Below are positions 58,187 through 64,000 of a stretch of 64,000 nucleotides of DNA, piece after piece. The stretch comes from Pseudomonadota bacterium. GTDB lineage: Bacteria; Pseudomonadota; Gammaproteobacteria; Xanthomonadales; Xanthomonadaceae. The translations under genes and the position numbers were made by a program. How positions within the stretch are numbered: the stretch's first letter is position 1; each line of letters begins with the position of its first letter. Below the pieces are notes generated by a model, which saw nothing but the letters and a program-made list of their open reading frames with translations, was not told where the DNA came from and did no database searches. The stretch covers positions 1 to 64,000 of the forward strand of contig JAFECB010000015.1 of assembly GCA_018242365.1 (NCBI GenBank), read 5' to 3'.

Positions 58187-58956
58187 GCCTGCATGTCGAG
58201 GTGATCGGCAGCGGTCCGCCATTGGTCCTGCTTCACGGTTGGGCGATGCATGGCGGTGTGTTCAAGCTGCTTGCGGATGCGATGGGCGGGCAGCGCACGC
58301 TGTATCTGGTCGATCTGCCGGGGCATGGGCACAGCCGTGACAGCGCGGTGCCATTGGAGCTGGATGCTTGTGCCCGCGCGGTGCTGGATGCGGTACCCAC
58401 GGCGCCCTGGTGCGGCTGGTCGATGGGTGGTGCGATCGCGCTGCATGCTGCCCATCTCGCACCGCAGCGGATTCCCGCATTGGCCATGATCGCGGCAACC
58501 CCGCGCTTCGTGGCGGCAGAAGACTGGCCCGACGGCATGCCGGTGGAAGCGTTCGCGAAGTTCGAAACCGGGCTGGCATCGGATTGGCGCGGTACAGTGG
58601 ATCGCTTCCTGGCACTGGAAGCCTTCGGTCTTGAAGACGCACGCGAGCGGATGCGGCAGTTGCGCACGTTGGCGATGGAGCGGGGTGCGCCCTCGCCGCG
58701 CGTGCTGGCGGAAGGCCTGCGCTTGCTGGAAACCACCGATCTGCGGCCTGCGCTGTCGACCATGACGGCGCCGAGCCTGTGGATGGCCGGTCGACGTGAT
58801 CGTGTGGTGTCGCCGCAGGCGATGCAGGCCGCGGCGGCATTTTCGACCCGTGCACGCTTCATGCAGATCGCCGGTGCCGGCCACGCGCCTTTCCTGACCC
58901 ATGTCGATGCCGTGGCATCGGTACTGTCGGATTTCCTCGAGAATACGCAGGCATGA
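58183..58956 (+). CDS. bioH: Pimeloyl-ACP methyl ester carboxylesterase BioH
   Basis: A 257-residue alpha/beta hydrolase that frees pimeloyl-ACP from its methyl ester, ending the BioC-BioH pathway to the biotin precursor. The oxyanion strand LVLLHGWAMHG, nucleophile S80 in GWSMGG, the Asp in GRRDRVVSP and the His in GAGHAPF are all present. BioH identity is supported by length (about 256) and by bioC immediately downstream with an ATGA overlap. bioA, bioB, bioD and bioF are not in this window. Confidence 0.9.
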   Translation: MSLHVEVIGSGPPLVLLHGWAMHGGVFKLLADAMGGQRTLYLVDLPGHGHSRDSAVPLELDACARAVLDAVPTAPWCGWSMGGAIALHAAHLAPQRIPALAMIAATPRFVAAEDWPDGMPVEAFAKFETGLASDWRGTVDRFLALEAFGLEDARERMRQLRTLAMERGAPSPRVLAEGLRLLETTDLRPALSTMTAPSLWMAGRRDRVVSPQAMQAAAAFSTRARFMQIAGAGHAPFLTHVDAVASVLSDFLENTQA

Positions 58957-59876
58957 CCACACCGATGTTCGATACTCGGCAAGTCCGCCGCGCGTTCTCG
59001 CGCTCCGCCCAGGGCTATGACGCGGTGGCGGGTTTGCAGCGGCTGGCGGAAACGCGCTTGCTGGAATCGCTGGATTACCTCGACGATCCGGCCCTGGCGC
59101 GCAAGCCGCCGCAACGCGTACTCGACCTCGGCTGCGGCACCGGCCACGCCAGCGCGCTGCTGCAACAGCGCTGGCCGAAAGCGGAGATCCTGTCATTCGA
59201 TCTTGCCCTGCCGATGTTGCGACAGGCACGCCAGGCGACGAAACCCGCAGGCCGCTGGCTCTCCAATCCGTTTGCGCGGACGCCGCTGCAAGTGTGCGCG
59301 GATGCGCGGCAGCTACCGCTGGCCGATGCCAGCATCGACGTGATCTTTTCCAACCTGTGCCTGCAATGGGTGGAAGACCTCGGGGCGGTGCTCAACGGCT
59401 TCCGCCGCGTGCTCAAGCCGCAAGGCCTGCTGCTGTTTTCCACCTTCGGCCCGGAAACCCTGTGGGAATTGCGCGATGCCTTCGCGCAGGCCGACCGCGC
59501 ACCGCACGTCAGTCCATTCGTCGATACCGCAGGCATCGGTGATGCGCTCATCAATGCCGGTTTCTTCCAGCCGGTGGTGGATCGCGACGAAGAGGTGACG
59601 CGTTATCCCGACCTGTCGGCGCTGATGCACGAACTGCGTGCGCTCGGTGCAACCAATGCACTGGCCAGTCGCCGCCACACGCTCACCGGCCGCGGGCGTT
59701 TCGCCGATGCCGCCGATGCCTACGAGGTGCATCGCACGGACGCCGGCCTGCCGGCAACCTGGGAAATCATCAGCGCAATGGCCTGGGCGCCGGAACACGG
59801 GGCACCGATCCGCGAAGGTGGTGTCGATCTGGTGTCGATCCCGGCAGACAGCATTCCGATCCGTCGCCGGCGCTGA
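58953..59876 (+). CDS. bioC: Malonyl-ACP O-methyltransferase BioC
   Basis: A 307-residue SAM-dependent methyltransferase that methylates malonyl-ACP so the fatty-acid pathway can extend it to pimeloyl-ACP methyl ester. Motif I LDLGCGTGHASALL lies at 57-70. The N-terminal VRRAFSRSAQGYDAVAGLQR and the FSNLCLQWVEDL segment are typical of BioC. It is longer than E. coli BioC (251 aa), partly through a C-terminal extension typical of Xanthomonad forms. It is the last gene of the CoA-transferase-bioH-bioC group. A copy of the 100-bp inverted repeat follows 14 bases after the stop. Confidence 0.9.
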   Translation: MTTPMFDTRQVRRAFSRSAQGYDAVAGLQRLAETRLLESLDYLDDPALARKPPQRVLDLGCGTGHASALLQQRWPKAEILSFDLALPMLRQARQATKPAGRWLSNPFARTPLQVCADARQLPLADASIDVIFSNLCLQWVEDLGAVLNGFRRVLKPQGLLLFSTFGPETLWELRDAFAQADRAPHVSPFVDTAGIGDALINAGFFQPVVDRDEEVTRYPDLSALMHELRALGATNALASRRHTLTGRGRFADAADAYEVHRTDAGLPATWEIISAMAWAPEHGAPIREGGVDLVSIPADSIPIRRRR

Positions 59877-59890
59877 TTTGGGCTGTATCC

Positions 59891-59997
59891 CGTAGGAGCG
59901 CACCGAGGCCGCAGGCCGAGGGGCGCGAACACGCCCAAGGGGCGCGACACGCTCGCAGATTCTGAAAAACATCGCGCCCCTGCGGTGCGCTCCTACG
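59891..59997. repeat. Inverted repeat, copy B, between convergent bioC and HAD genes
   Basis: The ends CGTAGGAGCGCACCG (59891-59905) and CGGTGCGCTCCTACG (59983-59997) are a perfect 15-bp inverted repeat. The interior shares GAGGCCGCAGGCCGAGGGGCGCGAA and ATCGCGCCCCTGCGG with the copy at 19542-19643, but has a duplicated GGGGCGCG segment. The minus-strand HAD gene takes its TAG stop from the GTAGGAG of the right arm. Confidence 0.88.
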
Positions 59998-60715
59998 GTG
60001 ATGAGGCGGGATCGCCGCTACGGCCCGGGCAATCCCAATGCAGGATCGGCGTACCCGGCGGCAGCACGCGCCGGAACAAGTCCACGCGCGACGGTTTGGG
60101 ATTGACCACCACCGGCTGCGCCGCCGCCTGCAGCAAGGGCAAGTCGGCGCTGCTGTCGCTGTAGGCGCGTGCCACCGGCTGGGTGTAGCCAGCCGCAAGC
60201 AGCATCGTCATTTTCATTTTGTAATGACAATGCTGATGCACGACCAAGCCGCCATAGCCGGGGCCAAGCTCGGTGCCGATCACCGGTAGATTGTCGTCCG
60301 CAACCATCGCGAGGATCGCCCGCGCCAGACGCGGTGGCGCACCGGTGGCGACGACCACGCGATCACCGGCGCGGCGGTGGCCTGCAAAGACCTTCAGCGC
60401 AGTCGGCAAGGCGCTGGCGCGCAGCTTTGCTTCGTGGGTCGCCACGTAACGATCAATCAGCGCCTCCAGCGGTTGCGTTTCGCCCACGCTGCCTGCCCAG
60501 ACGAAGGCGGAAATTCCGCGCTTGCGGGTCGGCAGAAAGGCCACCATGGGGCCTGCCACGGGAGCGATCAGCAGCGCCAGCAGCCCGCGCCACCACGCAC
60601 GACCGATCAGCCAGCGGTACAACGCCGTGCCGGCGTCGCCGTCGCACAGGGTGTGATCGAAATCGAACACCACCAGTGGCGCAGCGGCGGCCGGCTCCGG
60701 ATAGCGCTCGCTCAC
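59993..60715 (-). CDS. HAD-IB family hydrolase
   Basis: A 240-residue phosphatase of the haloacid dehalogenase superfamily. Motif [14 protein letters not shown] gives D18 and D20, motif II is the Thr in VVVATGA, and motif IV is [12 protein letters not shown] hydrophobic cap segment ([21 protein letters not shown]) suggests membrane association, as in phosphatidylglycerophosphatase C, though SerB-like activity is also possible. The start is GTG 60715, overlapping the trpC stop (GTGA). The stop TAG lies inside the inverted repeat at 59891-59997, so the last residues (about ASSP) abut or overlap repeat DNA. Confidence 0.84.
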   Translation of the reverse strand: MSERYPEPAAAAPLVVFDFDHTLCDGDAGTALYRWLIGRAWWRGLLALLIAPVAGPMVAFLPTRKRGISAFVWAGSVGETQPLEALIDRYVATHEAKLRASALPTALKVFAGHRRAGDRVVVATGAPPRLARAILAMVADDNLPVIGTELGPGYGGLVVHQHCHYKMKMTMLLAAGYTQPVARAYSDSSADLPLLQAAAQPVVVNPKPSRVDLFRRVLPPGTPILHWDCPGRSGDPASSP

Positions 60716-61500
60716 GCGAACAACGCCTGCAGCGCCGCACCCGGCTCGGGCTGGCGCATGAAGCTTTCGCCGACAAGGAAAGCATGCACGTCGTTTTCAC
60801 GCATGCGCTGCACGTCGGCGCGGGTGCGGATGCCGCTTTCGGTCACCAGCACGCGATCACCCGGCACTGCATCCTTGAGCGCCAAGGTCGTATCGAGGGA
60901 GACATCGAAGGTGCGCAGATTGCGATTGTTGACGCCAAGCAGGCGCGCCGGCACCGGCAGCGCGCGTTCGAGTTCGTCGATGTCATGCACTTCGACCAAG
61001 GCATCCATGCCCAGCTCGGCGGCGATGAAGGCGTATTCGGACAACTGTGCGTCATCCAGCGCGGCGGCGATCAGCAGCACGCAGTCGGCACCCAGCACAC
61101 GCGCCTCGTACAGCTGATACGCATCGATCACGAAGTCCTTGCGCAGCACCGGCAGCGCGCAGGCCGCACGCGCCTGCTGCAGGTAGACATCGCTGCCCTG
61201 GAAGAAATCGATGTCGGTGAGCACCGACAAGCAGGCCGCACCGCCGGATTCATAACTGCGCGCGATGGCCGGCGGATCGAAGTCGGCGCGGATCACGCCC
61301 TGGCTGGGGCTGGCTTTCTTGACCTCGGCGATGACAGCTGCTTGCCCAGCCGCAAGTTTTGCAGCGATGGCATCGGCGAATCCGCGTACCGGCGAGGCGC
61401 TGGCGGCGCGGGCCTCCAGCTCACGCTGCGGGACGCGCGCGCAGCGTTCGGCAATTTCTTCCTGCTTGCGCGCGAGAATGCGCTTGAGCACATCGTGCAT
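60712..61500 (-). CDS. trpC: Indole-3-glycerol phosphate synthase
   Basis: A 262-residue (beta/alpha)8-barrel enzyme of tryptophan synthesis, converting CdRP to indole-3-glycerol phosphate. The catalytic and substrate segment [19 protein letters not shown] is at about 58-76, [16 protein letters not shown] carries the catalytic Lys, and VNNRNLRTF and [11 protein letters not shown] are intact. It is not fused to TrpF. It is linked to the downstream HAD gene by a GTGA overlap rather than to other trp genes. ATG 61500 matches the family start; upstream lies another copy of the inverted repeat. Confidence 0.95.
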   Translation of the reverse strand: MHDVLKRILARKQEEIAERCARVPQRELEARAASASPVRGFADAIAAKLAAGQAAVIAEVKKASPSQGVIRADFDPPAIARSYESGGAACLSVLTDIDFFQGSDVYLQQARAACALPVLRKDFVIDAYQLYEARVLGADCVLLIAAALDDAQLSEYAFIAAELGMDALVEVHDIDELERALPVPARLLGVNNRNLRTFDVSLDTTLALKDAVPGDRVLVTESGIRTRADVQRMRENDVHAFLVGESFMRQPEPGAALQALFA

Positions 61501-61570
61501 GGCGGAGGTGTTCAGGCGGGGGAGTGCCATTCTAGCCGTGACCGGCGCCCGACCGGCTTTCCCTCCGCTC

Positions 61571-61655
61571 GTGGGAGCGCAGCGCAGGGGGCGCGATGCA
61601 TATTTGATTTGCGGAATTCTGCGAAAGCGTTCGCGCCCCTGCGGTGCGCTCCTAC
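61571..61655. repeat. Inverted repeat, copy C (shortened), between Mur ligase stop and trpC start
   Basis: The left arm GTGGGAGCGCA (61571-61581) and right arm TGCGCTCCTAC (61645-61655) pair with one mismatch, and TTCGCGCCCCTGCGG next to the right arm matches the other copies. The left half has lost the GAGGCCGCAGGCCGAG block, so this copy is about 85 bp. The Mur ligase gene takes its TAG stop from the GTAGGAG of the right arm, as the HAD gene does at copy B. Confidence 0.8.
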
Positions 61656-63436
61656 AGGGGCGTGCCTGGTTGCCAGCCTTTGGCTTGCAATTGATCCAAC
61701 AAAGCCACCACCTGCTCGCGCTTGTTCGGCTCATGGATCGGCAGCAGCAACAGGTCGCCGGGCTGCGCCCATTGCAGGGCTTCGCGTGCAGCCTCTGCTT
61801 CATCGAGGCACACCGGCAGCGCTTCCAGCGGCAGCCCGTGTGCGTGCAAGGTCTCGCGCAGGATGTGGGCAACCTCGCCGGAGGCGCGGCCGCGCAGGTA
61901 ATTGCCGCCGATGTCTTTCAGCCACACGCGCTCGGGTTTGGCCCGGGCCACGGTGTGGGCGACGGCGCGGAAATCGGCCTCGCGGCGGTTGCCGGCGTGG
62001 CCGAGCAGGATGCCGAGGCGGCCTTTACGCAGAGTCGCAGCCAGTTCGAGCAGGCCGTGCAGGCCTTCCGGGTTGTGGGCGTAGTCGAGCAGGACTTCGA
62101 CATCGCCCAAATGCCAGCGCTGCAAGCGACCTGGATTGTCGGCATTGCTGTCGCCGAAGCGTGCCAGCACGCGCGCACAGTCGCCGGGCACGATGCCCAA
62201 TGCCTGTGCTGCGAGCGTCGCCGCCGCGATATTCTCGATGTTGTAGCGCGCCGCGCCGCCGACGGTCAGTGGCATTGCCGCAATCGCACCCAGATCGAAT
62301 TCACTCGCACCATCGCACAGAATCAGCCGGCCATTGCGGACACCGCAGGCGGGCAAGCCGCGCGCCTGCGCGGGCTCCAGTTCCTGCGCAAACCAGCCGA
62401 TGCGCGTTCCCTGCAACTTCGCCGCTTGCGCGACCAGGGTTGGATCACCGGCATTGAGCACCAGCAAGCCGTCCACGGCCAAGGCCTTGGCCACGACCAA
62501 TTTGACCTCGGCGAGATCGGCGAGGGTGTCGATGCCGTACTCGCCGAAATGGTCATCGCTGACATTGGTGACGATGGCCGCCTGCGCGCCATCCACCGCC
62601 AACCCGCGCCGCAGCAGGCCGCCGCGTGCGGTTTCCAGCACGGCGGCTTGCACACGAGGCGCGCGCAGTACCGCGCGCGCGCCAGCCGGGCCGGAATAGT
62701 CGCCGCCTTCGGTGCGCACGCCATCCACCACCACGCCATCGGTGCAGCTGTAACCGACCTTGCGCCCGCCTTCGGCCAGCAGTGCCGCCAGCAAGCGCAC
62801 CGTAGTGGTCTTGCCATTGGAGCCGGTCACCAGTGCCTTGGGCACGCCGTGCAACTCCGTCCACGGCACGGCGTCGGGCGTGGGCAGCTGCGCCAGCGGC
62901 CATTGCCGCGCGCCTTCGCCTTCGCCCAGCGATAGAACCGCATCGTCCCAACGTGCAGGAACCTGGTGTGCGTGCGCTGCATCCAGCAACAGACATGACG
63001 GCCGATTGCCGGCGGCTTCGGCTTGCGCCGACGTTTGCAGCAGGCGCAGCGCTTCCGCGTCATCGAAATGCGCCGGATGCGGCCGCGGCGGTTGATCCTC
63101 GCCGTCCACCGATTCCGGGCCGGCGCGCAGGCCGAGCGCCGCATGCAGCGCCCATTCGTTGACTTCGGTCGCCGCCAGCAATTGATCCACCGGTGCCGCG
63201 ATCGCCAGGTTCACGCCATGCGCATGACGCCGCACGGCGAGGGCCACCTCCGGCCAACCGAGGGCAGCACCTGCCTGCGCCACCCGCGCCCGCCAGTGGG
63301 CTTCAGCGTTGGCATCGAAGGCCACCTCCGGCGCGGTTTCCAGCACCACGCCGGGCACGTCGAAATACAGGTTCGCGCCGGTCAGCCGGCGCGAATCCGT
63401 AAACGGCACGGGGCTGGGCGCATCCACAACGCTCAA
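61652..63436 (-). CDS. Mur ligase family protein paired with cyanophycin synthetase
   Basis: A 594-residue ATP-dependent ligase. The P-loop [16 protein letters not shown] lies at about 203-218, followed by the Mur central domain ([28 protein letters not shown]) and the Mur C-terminal domain ([16 protein letters not shown]). These central motifs match the C-terminal half of cyanophycin synthetase CphA. The N-terminal about 190 residues show [15 protein letters not shown], like the start of CphA, but no ATP-grasp domain. The start is TTG 63436, overlapping the stop of the upstream cphA (TTGA). It probably acts in peptide-polymer synthesis with CphA. The exact reaction is unknown. Confidence 0.85.
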   Translation of the reverse strand: MSVVDAPSPVPFTDSRRLTGANLYFDVPGVVLETAPEVAFDANAEAHWRARVAQAGAALGWPEVALAVRRHAHGVNLAIAAPVDQLLAATEVNEWALHAALGLRAGPESVDGEDQPPRPHPAHFDDAEALRLLQTSAQAEAAGNRPSCLLLDAAHAHQVPARWDDAVLSLGEGEGARQWPLAQLPTPDAVPWTELHGVPKALVTGSNGKTTTVRLLAALLAEGGRKVGYSCTDGVVVDGVRTEGGDYSGPAGARAVLRAPRVQAAVLETARGGLLRRGLAVDGAQAAIVTNVSDDHFGEYGIDTLADLAEVKLVVAKALAVDGLLVLNAGDPTLVAQAAKLQGTRIGWFAQELEPAQARGLPACGVRNGRLILCDGASEFDLGAIAAMPLTVGGAARYNIENIAAATLAAQALGIVPGDCARVLARFGDSNADNPGRLQRWHLGDVEVLLDYAHNPEGLHGLLELAATLRKGRLGILLGHAGNRREADFRAVAHTVARAKPERVWLKDIGGNYLRGRASGEVAHILRETLHAHGLPLEALPVCLDEAEAAREALQWAQPGDLLLLPIHEPNKREQVVALLDQLQAKGWQPGTPL

Positions 63437-64000
63437 TCGGCTTCCTCGCGCTCGAAGCGCAGGCCGCGTTCGTCACGCACCACGCCTTCCATCGCGGCGA
63501 CCAATTGCGCATCGAGATTGGTTTCCAGTGTCGGCACTTCCGCGGGCTTGCTGACCTTGGGCATCGCCCCGTCCGGCTGGAAGCGGATGATCTGCTTCCA
63601 CGAACGCGTCAGCGCATCGGCGAAGATCACCAGCAGATCGCCTGGCTTGCCCATCCGCAGGCCGGCGTCGATTGCCTCCTGTTCGTCCGGGATGATCGTG
63701 ATGGCCTCTTTCGTCACGCCCGCCGCTTGCAGTGCTTGCGCGAGGATGCGCGGCACCTCGTCACCATCACGCCCGCGCAGCGAATCATCGCGGCGGCAGA
63801 TGTAGTGGTCGAACTTGCCCGCTACTGCGCCGGCGATTTCGATGAGATCCTGGTCGCGGCGGTCGCCCGGTCCTGCCATCACCACGATCCGCCGCTGCGC
63901 ATCGAGGCGCTGGGCGAGGTCGGCCATCATCCCCACCGCGTGCGCGTTGTGGGCGTAGTCCATGATCACCTTGAACGGGTGTTCGCCATACACATTCATC
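63433..64000 (-). CDS. cphA: Cyanophycin synthetase, C-terminal part (truncated by window edge)
   Basis: The last 189 residues of a protein entering from the right edge. It is a Mur-ligase C-terminal domain (VIMDYAHNAHAVGMMADLA, MAGPGDRRDQDLIEIAGAV, FDHYICRRDDSLRGRDGDEV) with the CphA-specific ending. Cyanophycin synthetase links Asp and Arg into a storage polymer using two ATP-dependent sites. The first site (ATP-grasp) and the P-loop lie outside the window, so intactness cannot be judged. Its stop overlaps the TTG start of the second Mur ligase by four bases. Confidence 0.82.
   Translation of the reverse strand, partial: MNVYGEHPFKVIMDYAHNAHAVGMMADLAQRLDAQRRIVVMAGPGDRRDQDLIEIAGAVAGKFDHYICRRDDSLRGRDGDEVPRILAQALQAAGVTKEAITIIPDEQEAIDAGLRMGKPGDLLVIFADALTRSWKQIIRFQPDGAMPKVSKPAEVPTLETNLDAQLVAAMEGVVRDERGLRFEREEAD

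Overview
The window is GC-rich DNA from a gammaproteobacterium, most likely a member of the Xanthomonadaceae/Lysobacteraceae (Lysobacter, Thermomonas, Luteimonas and Pseudoxanthomonas are all possible; the genus cannot be fixed from the sequence alone). Pointers are the monomeric isocitrate dehydrogenase, a TopA with C-terminal repeats and a lysine-rich tail in place of zinc fingers, the smg-dprA-LysM/def-fmt-rsmB block, the tandem cyanophycin-synthetase-like Mur ligases, and a candidate sRNA with CCCC loops like the Xanthomonad sX13. Most of the window is chromosomal housekeeping DNA. The clearly accessory parts are the IS110 transposase tail at the left edge and the catabolic cluster at 8.2-14.4 kb.

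Layout. 0-8 kb: IS110 transposase end, hrpB (with an in-frame palindromic repeat), a small membrane protein, a REC-histidine kinase, rluE, a periplasmic methyltransferase-like protein and monomeric icd. 8-14.4 kb: a divergent cluster of SDR plus GlxA-type regulator on the minus strand, facing dienelactone hydrolase, 3-hydroxyisobutyrate-dehydrogenase-like enzyme, cupin, GNAT and amino-acid permease on the plus strand. 14.4-21 kb: a GFA-domain protein, an M61 peptidase, tRNA-Ile2, rpoD, dtd and a lipid A type acyltransferase. 20.6-24.4 kb: three glycosyltransferases. 24.4-30.3 kb: rsmB, fmt and def, divergent from LysM, dprA and smg. 30.3-38.4 kb: two GYF_2-domain membrane proteins, topA, a small membrane protein, tsaC, a DUF4124 protein and a Kef-type antiporter. 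38.4-45.6 kb: a giant membrane-anchored ankyrin protein with ycgL, an S9 peptidase and a threonine-dehydratase-like enzyme. 45.6-49.5 kb: candidate sRNA, mnmG and a metal-motif lipoprotein. 49.5-55.3 kb: tamB and tamA. 55.3-64 kb: gabD, a family III CoA-transferase, bioH, bioC, a HAD phosphatase, trpC, a Mur ligase and the 3' part of cphA.

Functional links. def-fmt-rsmB, dtd, mnmG, rluE, tsaC and tRNA-Ile2 all serve translation or RNA modification. TamA/TamB, the acyltransferase and the glycosyltransferases serve the envelope. bioH and bioC make the pimeloyl precursor of biotin. Many adjacent same-strand genes overlap by 4 bases (ATGA, GTGA or TTGA), suggesting translational coupling.

The most unusual content is non-coding. 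A family of roughly 85-107 bp inverted repeats ending in GTAGGAGCGCA / TGCGCTCCTAC sits exactly at gene boundaries. It fills the dtd/acyltransferase intergenic region, ends in the stop codons of two genes, and leaves a remnant upstream of hrpB where an IS110 element seems to have inserted. A second palindromic repeat is translated inside hrpB. A third, unrelated inverted repeat lies next to rluE.
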